A stretch of 64,000 bases of DNA from positions 444,094 through 508,093 of the forward strand of contig NZ_JBLXEC010000001.1 of NCBI RefSeq assembly GCF_048263515.1, given 5' to 3'. The notes under the pieces were generated by a model. The model saw only the letters and a program-made list of their open reading frames with translations. It did no database searches and was not told the origin of the DNA. The DNA comes from Marinovum sp048263515 (GTDB lineage: Bacteria; Pseudomonadota; Alphaproteobacteria; Rhodobacterales; Rhodobacteraceae). The position numbers and the translations under genes are program-made. This document shows, one piece after another, positions 24,417 to 31,950 of this stretch. Within the stretch, counting starts at the first letter, position 1, and the number at the start of each line of letters is the position of its first letter.

Positions 24417-26866
24417 ACATTCAGACCAAACCCCAGGCCCCGGTGCTCGACCTCGACACCGGCTGGCAGCTGAGCCGCGTTGGTGCCGCTGACGAGACGC
24501 TCGACGTCGCGCTGCCCTTCGACGTGCATTCTGCGCTGCTGGCGGCCGGACGGATCGAAGACCCCTATTGGCGCGACAACGAGGTGCAAAGCGACTGGGT
24601 GCATGAAAGCCAGTGGCTGGTCGCCCGCGAGTTCGATCATGGGCCTGTCGACGGCCGCCACACCCTCACGCTCGACGCGGTCGACTGCCACGCCGTGGTC
24701 AGCCTCAACGGGCAGGAGATCGGCCGGCCGGGCAACCGCTTCCTGCGCCATGATCTCGACGTAACCCGGGCGCTGAAGGAGGGCCGCAACCGGCTGGAAA
24801 TCCGCCTGCTGTCCAATTCCGAGGAGGCCCGGAGACGGGCCGAAGAGGCGCCCTTCCCGATCCCGCATATCTACTGGAACAACCGCGTGCCGCATTACAA
24901 TTTCCTGCGCAAACCGCAGTGCGACGCCGGCTGGGACTGGAACATCGCGCTCAGCCCGCTGGGGATCTACGGCGGCGTGCGCCTGCAGCGGACCGATCCG
25001 CTGCGGCTGGACGACGTGATGGTGCGCCAGTTCCATGAGGGCGGCCGCGTGCGTCTCGAGGTCGAGCTGCTGGTCGATTCCGCCAGGCCGGTCGAAACCG
25101 AGGCGCGGCTGGTGATCGACGGCCAGGCCGTGACCACCGAAGCGCAGCTCTGGCCGGGCGAGGGCCGGGTGCTGCTCTCGGCCGAGATCGACCGCCCGCG
25201 CCTTTGGTGGCCCGCAGGCCACGGCGCGCAGGAGATGTACGACCTGACCGTCGAAATCGCCGGGCAGCGCCGCGCCCTGCGCATCGGGTTGCGCGAGATC
25301 GAGCTGCTCACCGACGCCGACGAGATCGGCCATCGTTTCGCTTTCCGCGTCAACGGCCAGGAGGTCTTCATGCGCGGGGCCAACTGGATCCCCGCCGACG
25401 CTCTCCCGCAGCGCGCGACACCCGAGGCCGTGGAAGACCTGCTCGACAGCGCCCTCGAGGCCAACATGAACATGCTGCGTATCTGGGGCGGCGGCACCTA
25501 CGAGCCGGACTGGTTCTACGCGATATGCTCGGAAAAAGGCCTGCTGATCTGGCAGGACTTCATGTTCGCCTGCAATCTCTACCCGGCGCAGGACCGCGCC
25601 TGGCTCGACGGCGTGCGCCATGAGGCCCGCCAGCAGATCCGACGTCTGTCCGCCCATCCCTGCCTTGCGCTCTGGTGCGGCGACAACGAGCTGGTCGGCG
25701 CGCTGGGCTGGTTCGACGAGGCCAAGGCCGACCGCGACCGCTATCTCGCGCTCTACGACCGGCTCAACCACGCGCTGGAAGAGGCCATCGCCGACGAGGC
25801 GCCGGGCATTCCCTGGTGGCCCTCGTCGCCCAGCGTCGGGCCGCTCAACTTCGGCGACGGCTGGCACGACGACACCTCGGGCGACATGCATTTCTGGGAC
25901 GTCTGGCACTCGGCCAAGGACTTCGAGCATTATCGGACCGTGCAGCCGCGCTTCTGCTCGGAGTTCGGTTTCCAGTCCTTCCCCTCGACCCGTCTGATCG
26001 AGAGCTTCACAGAGGCGCATGACCGCAACGTCTCGTCCAGGGTGATGGACGTCCACCAGCGCAACCGCGGCGGCAACAGCCGCATCGTCGAGACCATGGG
26101 CCGCTACTTCCGTTTCCCCGAGAGCTTCGACGAGATGTGCTGGCTCAGCCAGATCGGGCAGGGGCTGGCGATGAAGACCGCCATCGAGTTCTGGCGGTCG
26201 AACAAGCCGCGCTGCATGGGCACGCTCTACTGGCAGCTCAACGACACCTGGCCTGTGGCCAGCTGGGCGAGCCTTGAATACGGCGGCGGCTGGAAGGCGA
26301 CGCAATACCTGGCGCGGCGGTTCTATGCGCCGGTGATGGTGACCGCGCAGCCCGACGCTGCGACCGGCGAGATCGTGCTCTGGGCGGTGAACGATACCGG
26401 GGCAGAGGTCGATCTGACGGTTCAGGGCCGCTCGGTCCGCTTTGAGGGCGAGATTGCCGAGATCGGCACGTGGCAGGCCGCCTGTCCTCCGGACCGCTCC
26501 GTCGAAATCGCGCGTCTCGCACCGGGGACGCTGGCCGAAGAGGCCTTCCTGCACTTCGACTGGTCGGACAGCAGCAGCCGCCACAAGGGCCAGAACGAAT
26601 ACCTGCCGCAGCGGCCCAAGGCCTATGACATAGGCACGCCGCAGATCACTGCCGAGCCGGGCACTGCACCCGACGGCACGCCGCAGGTGACCTTGTCCAC
26701 CGATCGCCCGGCGCTCTGGGTGACATGGGATCTGGGCGGCGATACGGTATGGTCCGACAACTGCCTCACCCTGCTGCCCGGACGGCCCCGGGTGCTGACC
26801 GCCGTGCGACAGCGGCGCTCGCACCTGCCCGACCGGACGCCCGAGGCGCGTGCCCTGAAAGGATGA
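24413..26866 (+). CDS. Beta-mannosidase, glycoside hydrolase family 2, 817 aa
   Basis: Releases terminal beta-D-mannose from oligosaccharides. It has the GH2 layout: N-terminal sugar-binding jelly roll, immunoglobulin-like domain, then the catalytic barrel. The acid/base Glu is E426 in WCGDNE and the nucleophile is E517 in SEFGFQS, both in the form usual for beta-mannosidases. The length is typical (about 820-850 aa). No signal peptide is visible, so it should act in the cytoplasm. It overlaps the sulfatase by 4 bases. Beta-galactosidase or glucuronidase activity is less likely, given the motif forms. Confidence 0.9.
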   Translation: MNIQTKPQAPVLDLDTGWQLSRVGAADETLDVALPFDVHSALLAAGRIEDPYWRDNEVQSDWVHESQWLVAREFDHGPVDGRHTLTLDAVDCHAVVSLNGQEIGRPGNRFLRHDLDVTRALKEGRNRLEIRLLSNSEEARRRAEEAPFPIPHIYWNNRVPHYNFLRKPQCDAGWDWNIALSPLGIYGGVRLQRTDPLRLDDVMVRQFHEGGRVRLEVELLVDSARPVETEARLVIDGQAVTTEAQLWPGEGRVLLSAEIDRPRLWWPAGHGAQEMYDLTVEIAGQRRALRIGLREIELLTDADEIGHRFAFRVNGQEVFMRGANWIPADALPQRATPEAVEDLLDSALEANMNMLRIWGGGTYEPDWFYAICSEKGLLIWQDFMFACNLYPAQDRAWLDGVRHEARQQIRRLSAHPCLALWCGDNELVGALGWFDEAKADRDRYLALYDRLNHALEEAIADEAPGIPWWPSSPSVGPLNFGDGWHDDTSGDMHFWDVWHSAKDFEHYRTVQPRFCSEFGFQSFPSTRLIESFTEAHDRNVSSRVMDVHQRNRGGNSRIVETMGRYFRFPESFDEMCWLSQIGQGLAMKTAIEFWRSNKPRCMGTLYWQLNDTWPVASWASLEYGGGWKATQYLARRFYAPVMVTAQPDAATGEIVLWAVNDTGAEVDLTVQGRSVRFEGEIAEIGTWQAACPPDRSVEIARLAPGTLAEEAFLHFDWSDSSSRHKGQNEYLPQRPKAYDIGTPQITAEPGTAPDGTPQVTLSTDRPALWVTWDLGGDTVWSDNCLTLLPGRPRVLTAVRQRRSHLPDRTPEARALKG

Positions 26867-26871
26867 GACCC

Positions 26872-27909
26872 ATGGCCCAGACCGGCCCCGGCGGTGACAG
26901 CGTGACGATGAAGACCATTGCGGCAGAGCTTGGCGTGTCGGTAACAACCGTCGCCCGCGCGCTCAAGGACGGCCACAAGGTCGGGGCCGACATGGTCGCC
27001 AAGGTGCGCGAGACCGCCGACCGGCTGGGTTACGTCCGCAACCTCGAAGGCGCCAAGCTGCGCACCGGCAAGACCTTGGTCGCCATGGCCTTTCTCAGTT
27101 TTACCGAGGAAGAGGAGATCGGCGATTCCGGCTCTGTCGGCCTGTTGCAGGGCATTCACAAGCGCTTTGCCGGCACCGATTACTCGGTGCGGGCGGTGCC
27201 TGTGGCGATGGGGGACCTGGCCTTGGACCAAGTTCGCGAGGTGGTTCGGGGGCGCAATGCCGACGGCCTGATCCTCGATCACACCGAATTGCAGGATGAC
27301 CGGGTCAAGTTCCTGCTGGAGGCGGAGTTTCCCTTTGTCACCTTCGGCCGCACCGAGCTTCTGTCACCGCATCCCTGGTTCGACATCGACAACGAATTTG
27401 CCGCCTGGCAGAGCACCGACGCGCTGCTGCGGGACGGGCATCGCCGGGTGGCGATGATCGATGGCGACCTGCGCTACAGTTACGTGCGCCAGCGGGTGCG
27501 CGGCTATGAAACGGCGCTGCGCGAGCATGGGATCGACCCTGACCCGGCGCTGCGCCATCACGACATGCTCGACGCCAACCGCGCGCGCAAGGCCGCCGGC
27601 CGGCTGCTCGACGCGGGGGCCGATGCTTTTGTCTGCGTCAACGAGCTGACCTTTCTCGGCGCCCGCGCCGGGGTGCGCGACAGACTGGGACCCGACGTGG
27701 CTCAAGTGGGCTTTGCCCTGCGCTCAGGCACCAATATCGCCGAATATGTCGCCACCAAGGTCTATGCCTCGCATTTCTCGCGGCAGGAGGCCGGGCGCAA
27801 GCTGGCCGACCTGCTGCTCAAACGGATCGACGGCGCCCCGCCAGAGGCCTGTCAGGAGCTGGCCAGGACCACGCTCCGCATCAATGGAAAACCGCATGAA
27901 ACGCTCTGA
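26872..27909 (+). CDS. LacI-family transcriptional regulator, 345 aa
   Basis: The N-terminal helix-turn-helix MKTIAAELGVSVTTVARAL is at residues 13-31, followed by the hinge helix and a periplasmic-binding-protein-like ligand domain. It starts 5 bases after the beta-mannosidase gene. ATG 26908, directly at the helix-turn-helix, is an alternative start. The two GGTTTATCGAT palindromes before the binding-protein gene at 18238 are its likely targets, so it would repress the whole module until a pathway sugar binds. Being inside the operon, it is probably autoregulated. Confidence 0.92.
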   Translation: MAQTGPGGDSVTMKTIAAELGVSVTTVARALKDGHKVGADMVAKVRETADRLGYVRNLEGAKLRTGKTLVAMAFLSFTEEEEIGDSGSVGLLQGIHKRFAGTDYSVRAVPVAMGDLALDQVREVVRGRNADGLILDHTELQDDRVKFLLEAEFPFVTFGRTELLSPHPWFDIDNEFAAWQSTDALLRDGHRRVAMIDGDLRYSYVRQRVRGYETALREHGIDPDPALRHHDMLDANRARKAAGRLLDAGADAFVCVNELTFLGARAGVRDRLGPDVAQVGFALRSGTNIAEYVATKVYASHFSRQEAGRKLADLLLKRIDGAPPEACQELARTTLRINGKPHETL

Positions 27910-28561
27910 CATCAATTCCATCCTGGCCGAAGGCGATGCTTTCATCCGCAGCTTCGGCCACATCCTGCCGCCCTTCGCCTATTGGTCGCCGGACGAGATG
28001 CGCGCGCCAGGCGCCGCACTGATCCGCGAACGCGGGCTGGGCTGGGACATCACCGACTACGGCGACGGTCGGTTCGACGAGATGGGCCTGTTCCTCTTCA
28101 CCACCCGCAACGGCACCCCCGCTGACCTGAAGACCGGACGCGGCATGCTCTATGCCGAGAAGATCATGATCACCCGGCGCAACCAGCTCTCGCCGATGCA
28201 TCGCCACGATCTCAAGGCCGAGGACATCATCAACCGCGGCGGCGGCGATCTGGTGATCGAATTGTTCGCCCCCGATGCTGCCGGCGGGATCGACGAAACC
28301 GCCCCGGTCACCGTGCCCTGTGACGGCGTCATGCGCACGGTCGAGGCCGGCGGGCGCATTGCCTTGCGGCCTGGCGAGAGCGTCACCCTGATGCCCGGCG
28401 TCTGGCATGCGTTCTGGGCCGAGGGACAGGATTGCCTCGTGGGCGAGGTCTCGACGGTCAACGACGACCGGACCGACAACGTATTCCGCGAGCCCATCGG
28501 GCGGTTTTCCAAGATCGCGGAAGACGTCGCGCCTGATCATCTGCTGGTGTCGGACTACTGA
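27896..28561 (+). CDS. D-lyxose/D-mannose isomerase family (cupin), 221 aa
   Basis: The family isomerises D-lyxose to D-xylulose and often D-mannose to D-fructose, using a divalent metal. The cupin metal site fits H and H in SPMHRHDLKAED (about residues 98-109), a Glu in the following strand, and a His in GVWHAFW. The length matches LyxI-type enzymes (about 225 aa). ATG 27896 is preferred; the gene overlaps the LacI stop by 14 bases. Coming after a beta-mannosidase, conversion of released mannose to fructose is the coherent inference. Confidence 0.82.
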   Translation: MKRSDINSILAEGDAFIRSFGHILPPFAYWSPDEMRAPGAALIRERGLGWDITDYGDGRFDEMGLFLFTTRNGTPADLKTGRGMLYAEKIMITRRNQLSPMHRHDLKAEDIINRGGGDLVIELFAPDAAGGIDETAPVTVPCDGVMRTVEAGGRIALRPGESVTLMPGVWHAFWAEGQDCLVGEVSTVNDDRTDNVFREPIGRFSKIAEDVAPDHLLVSDY

Positions 28562-28729
28562 GTTTGTCCGAGACATGCGAGTGATTGATGCCGAGGCGGG
28601 GGCACGTCCGTCACGCGGCTGCGGGCGACGCTGTTGCAGAAGATGGTACAGGCGATCCAGGCGGCCGAGCCGCTGAAATCGCCGCAGGTGGCGCAGGCCT
28701 GACCCTTGCTTGGTGGCTTCAAATCGATT
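28562..28729. other. Gap with an unrecognised coding remnant
   Basis: 168 bases between the isomerase and the convergent GntR gene. On the plus strand an open run of about 40 codons ends TRLRATLLQKMVQAIQAAEP plus a few residues and a stop; it has protein-like composition but no start or known family. It may be the tail of a lost gene. I see no clear terminator. Confidence 0.35.
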
Positions 28730-29500
28730 TCAGGAATCGAGCTTGACCACCTGCGACAGCCGCGCCGCTGCATCGGCGAGATGTGCCTTCATGCCGTCAC
28801 TGGCGGCCTGGGCATCCTGCGACTCGATCGCCTCGGCGATGGCGCGGTGCAGGGGCACCGAGGCGCGGTTCATCTTCTCTTCGGGGTTGGTCAGCCGAAT
28901 CGACAGCATCAGCCCCGCGAAGATCGCGTTCTCCAATGCTTCGAGGTAGCGATTGTTGGTGGCGCGCAGCACCGCGATGTGGAAGCGCGCGTCGGCCAGG
29001 ACGTATTCGCTGTTTTCGCCGGCATGGGTTTCCATCTGGTCGACCGCGTCGAGGATCGCCTTGAGCTGGGCCTCGTTGCGCCGGCTGGCGGCGTAGAAGG
29101 CGGCGTCGGGTTCGATCGATTGCCGCAGCTCCATCAGGCTGATCAGCCGTTCGTCTTCGATGGTCAGCGACTGGTGCCACATCAGCACGTCGCGGTCGAG
29201 CATCTGCCAGTGTCCGACGTCCTGCACCCGTGTGCCGATCCGTTGACGCACCTCGAGAAGTCCCTTTGCCACCAGCATCTTGACCGCTTCCCGAACGGCA
29301 GTGCGGCTGACGCCGAACTCTTCGCAGAGCGCGTTTTCGTCGGGCAGAAGCTGGCCAGGCTGAAGCTGTCCATCCAGGATGCGTTCGCCCAGCTTGCGCG
29401 AGATCTGGCCCGAGAGCGAGCGCGAGAGGGTGTTCGATGTGGGGATCAGGACGTCCTGGTCTGAGGCTGGCACGATATTCTCCATTCTTTCAGTAATCAT
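28730..29500 (-). CDS. GntR-family transcriptional regulator, FCD domain, 256 aa
   Basis: The winged helix-turn-helix includes DENALCEEFGVSRTAVREAV (about residues 53-72), and the FCD domain follows, with the usual Asp and His ligands (ADARFHIAV). I chose ATG 29500, with AAAGGT close upstream; ATG 29485 is also possible. It is divergent from the hydratase/aldehyde dehydrogenase pair. The ATATTATGTTT site at 29571 lies in the gap between them, and the same motif recurs before the GH127 and binding-protein genes and before the aldehyde dehydrogenase at 43918. These three promoters are therefore its likely regulon. Confidence 0.9.
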   Translation of the reverse strand: MITERMENIVPASDQDVLIPTSNTLSRSLSGQISRKLGERILDGQLQPGQLLPDENALCEEFGVSRTAVREAVKMLVAKGLLEVRQRIGTRVQDVGHWQMLDRDVLMWHQSLTIEDERLISLMELRQSIEPDAAFYAASRRNEAQLKAILDAVDQMETHAGENSEYVLADARFHIAVLRATNNRYLEALENAIFAGLMLSIRLTNPEEKMNRASVPLHRAIAEAIESQDAQAASDGMKAHLADAAARLSQVVKLDS

Positions 29501-29570
29501 ATGACCTTTGTGCGGGAAATCAATGTCGGGAATTTTCGGGCGCTGCGCGGCCAAAGTCAAAAAGTTATTG

Positions 29571-29581
29571 ATATTATGTTT
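29571..29581 (+). promoter_or_regulatory. Operator half-site ATATTATGTTT (regulon site 1)
   Basis: Eleven bases identical to one arm and centre of the 17-base palindrome at 34005-34021. The other arm here (ATTG) is degenerate. It lies 41 bases before the hydratase start and 71 bases before the divergent GntR start. Confidence 0.55.
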
Positions 29582-29621
29582 GCGGATGCGATAGGAATGT
29601 CGACAAAAGAGGAGATTACCG

Positions 29622-30404
29622 ATGCTATCGCAAGACCAGAGGTCAGAGGCCGCCCGCGCGCTGTTTCAGGCCGAACAGACCCGGGTGCAGGCCCAGCGCC
29701 TGTCCGCCACCTATCCGCAGATCGAGATCGAGGACGCCTATGCCATCAGCCGCGAAGTGGCGGATACGCGGGCCAAGGCAGGCGACCGGCTGATCGGCCA
29801 CAAGGTCGGGCTGACCTCGAAGGCAATGCGCGCGGCGTCAAAGATCGACGAGCCGGACTACGGGCATGTCTTTGCCAGCATGCTGATCGAGGACGGGGCG
29901 ACGGTTAGGCACGCCGATTTCTGCGTCCCGCGCGTCGAACCGGAACTGACCTTCATCCTGAAATCGCCCTTGCAGGGGCCGGGCCTGACTCTGGAGGATG
30001 TGCTGGAGGCGACCGAAACCGTCGTGCCCTCGATCGAGATCATCGACGCCCGTGTCACCGAGCCGCGCCGCATCTTCGACACCGTGGCCGACAATGGCGC
30101 CGCCGCCGGGCTGATCCTCGGCGCGCAGCGCTTTCGGCCGGACGAGATCGACTGGCGTTGGGCCGGAGCGCTGTTCCGCCGCAATGGCGAGATCGAAGAG
30201 ACCGGCATCGCCGCCGGCGTCATGGATCACCCGGCCAATGCCGTGGCCTGGCTGGGCAACAAGCTTGCGACCTACGGTGGCGGGCTGGAGGCCGGTCACA
30301 TGGTGCTTTCGGGCTCCTTCACCCGCCCGGTCTGGGCCGAACCCGGAGACCGGCTGGAGGCCGATTTCGGCCCGCTCGGCACCGTGTCCCTCAGCTTTTC
30401 TTGA
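29622..30404 (+). CDS. Hydratase/dehydratase of the MhpD/HpcG (2-oxopent-4-enoate hydratase) family, 260 aa
   Basis: The family adds water to 2-oxo-enoic acids, or removes it from 2-keto-3-deoxy acids, in a metal-dependent way, and is related to fumarylacetoacetase. Metal ligands fit E-x-E in RVEPELTFIL (about residues 105-114) and a Glu in IEIIDAR; the GHKVGLTSKAM segment (about residue 59) is a family hallmark. AGAGGAG precedes the ATG. Its partner is an aldehyde dehydrogenase 17 bases downstream. No aromatic-cleavage gene is present, so I infer a sugar-acid role, such as keto-deoxy-pentonate dehydration in a Weimberg-like route. Confidence 0.8.
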   Translation: MLSQDQRSEAARALFQAEQTRVQAQRLSATYPQIEIEDAYAISREVADTRAKAGDRLIGHKVGLTSKAMRAASKIDEPDYGHVFASMLIEDGATVRHADFCVPRVEPELTFILKSPLQGPGLTLEDVLEATETVVPSIEIIDARVTEPRRIFDTVADNGAAAGLILGAQRFRPDEIDWRWAGALFRRNGEIEETGIAAGVMDHPANAVAWLGNKLATYGGGLEAGHMVLSGSFTRPVWAEPGDRLEADFGPLGTVSLSFS

Positions 30405-30420
30405 ATTCCAGGAGCAACCC

Positions 30421-31872
30421 ATGCCCGCAACCCAACCCAAGTACCTGATCGGCGATGACTGGGGCACCGCCTCTGACCTGCCGCCGATGGCCGTGGTCAA
30501 CCCGGCGACCGAAGAGACCCTCTACGAGGTGCCCAACTGCAGCCCCGACCATGTGGCGCAGGCGCTCGTTCATGCCGAGGCCGGTTTCGCCGAATTGTCG
30601 GCGCTGCCCGGCTGGAAGCGCGCGCAATACCTGCGGCGCATCGCCGAGGAAATCGTCAAGCGGCGCGATGAATTCGGCCGCGCCATCGCGACCGAGATGG
30701 GCCGGGTGCATTCCATGGCCGTGGGCGAGGCGGACTCTGCCGCCGAGCAATTCGTCTGGATGGCGGGCGAGGCCGAGCGCCTGTTCGGCCAGACCATCAC
30801 CTCGCGCTTTGGCGGTCATCTCAGCATCACGCCAGAGCCGGTGGGCATCGTCGCGGCCTTCAGCCCGTGGAACTTCCCGCTGGGTCTGCCGGCGCGCAAG
30901 CTGGCACCGGCGCTGGCGGCGGGCTGCGTGGTGATCCTGCGGCCCTCGGAACAGACGCCGCTGGTGGGCACGCTGCTTGGCGAATGCTGCCAGGCGGCGG
31001 GTCTTCCCAAAGGCGTGGTGCAAATTCTGCAGGGCCACCCCGAGGGCGTCTCGCCGGCGCTGATGGCGGCGGAAGCGGTGCGCAAGATCTCCTTCACAGG
31101 CTCGACCCGGGTCGGGCGGATTCTGATGGCGCAATCGGCGCAGACGGTGAAACGCGTCTCGATGGAGCTCGGCGGCCATGCGCCGCTGATCATCTGCCCC
31201 GATGCCGACGTGCCGGCGGCGGCGAAACTGGCGGCCAAGTTCAAGTTCATGAACACCGGCCAGATCTGCGGCTCGCCCAGCCGGTTCTTCCTGCATGAAG
31301 ACGTGGCGGGCGAGTTCACCGATGTCTTCATGGCCGAGGCCGAGGCGGTGCGCATGGGCGACCCGATGTCGCCAGAGACCACCATGGGCCCGATGGCCAG
31401 CCCCGCGCAACTCGATAAACTTGAGCGGTTGGTGACGGACGCGGTCAACAAGGGCGCGACCCTGCGGCTGGGCGGCGGACGGGCGCGCGAGCAGAACAAG
31501 GGGTTCTTCTTTGCGCCGACCGTGCTGGAGAACGTCACCGACGATGCCGTGATCATGTCAGAGGAACCCTTCGGCCCGGTGGCTTCGCTGACCACCTATG
31601 CCGATCTCGGTGACGCCATCGCACGAGCCAACAGCACGCAATACGGGCTGGCGGCTTATGCCTTCACCCGGTCGGAAGTGGTGGCGAGGCGGCTGTCGCG
31701 GGAGCTGCAGTCGGGCATGGTCGGGATCAACAATTTCCTGCTGTCGCACTACGAGGCGCCGTTCAGCGGGGTGAAACATTCCGGCGTCGGTATCGAGGGC
31801 GGACAGATGGCGATCAATGAATACCTGACTTTCAAAACCACGCATGCGGAGTTCGAGGTGGCCGCGGTCTGA
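30421..31872 (+). CDS. NAD(P)-dependent aldehyde dehydrogenase, succinate-semialdehyde / ketoglutarate-semialdehyde-like, 483 aa
   Basis: Oxidises a semialdehyde to an acid. Family motifs are in order: FSPWNFP, FTGSTRVG, the general-base Glu in MELGGHAP, and the nucleophile C283 in GQICGSPSR. The length is standard. The start at 30421 is 17 bases after the hydratase. If the hydratase yields 2,5-dioxopentanoate, this enzyme would produce 2-oxoglutarate; succinate semialdehyde is the usual alternative. It is followed by a strong terminator. Confidence 0.87.
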   Translation: MPATQPKYLIGDDWGTASDLPPMAVVNPATEETLYEVPNCSPDHVAQALVHAEAGFAELSALPGWKRAQYLRRIAEEIVKRRDEFGRAIATEMGRVHSMAVGEADSAAEQFVWMAGEAERLFGQTITSRFGGHLSITPEPVGIVAAFSPWNFPLGLPARKLAPALAAGCVVILRPSEQTPLVGTLLGECCQAAGLPKGVVQILQGHPEGVSPALMAAEAVRKISFTGSTRVGRILMAQSAQTVKRVSMELGGHAPLIICPDADVPAAAKLAAKFKFMNTGQICGSPSRFFLHEDVAGEFTDVFMAEAEAVRMGDPMSPETTMGPMASPAQLDKLERLVTDAVNKGATLRLGGGRAREQNKGFFFAPTVLENVTDDAVIMSEEPFGPVASLTTYADLGDAIARANSTQYGLAAYAFTRSEVVARRLSRELQSGMVGINNFLLSHYEAPFSGVKHSGVGIEGGQMAINEYLTFKTTHAEFEVAAV

Positions 31873-31882
31873 GACCGCGCGC

Positions 31883-31903
31883 GCACCGGCCCTGCGCCGG
31901 TGC
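31883..31903. repeat. Short hairpin before the terminator
   Basis: A perfect 8-bp inverted repeat, GCACCGGC / GCCGGTGC, with a 5-nt loop, 11 bases after the aldehyde dehydrogenase stop. Confidence 0.4.
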
Positions 31904-31915
31904 CTCAATGCCGAT

Positions 31916-31945
31916 GGGATACCGCATCACTGCGGTATCCCTTTT
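31916..31945 (+). terminator. Rho-independent terminator
   Basis: A perfect 11-bp stem, GGGATACCGCA / TGCGGTATCCC, with a TCAC loop, is followed by TTTT. It ends the hydratase/aldehyde dehydrogenase operon and lies 5 bases from the stop of the convergent GH127 gene. Confidence 0.85.
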
Positions 31946-31950
31946 CTCGT

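Noticed and set aside
24341..26947. An open minus-strand frame of 868 codons opposite the beta-mannosidase gene
   Set aside because: It mirrors a high-GC coding gene, has no family features, and its composition (rich in Arg, His, Gly) is that of an antisense shadow.
28562..28729. Transposase fragment in the gap after the isomerase
   Set aside because: No DDE motif or inverted repeat is visible; only a short unassigned coding-like run.
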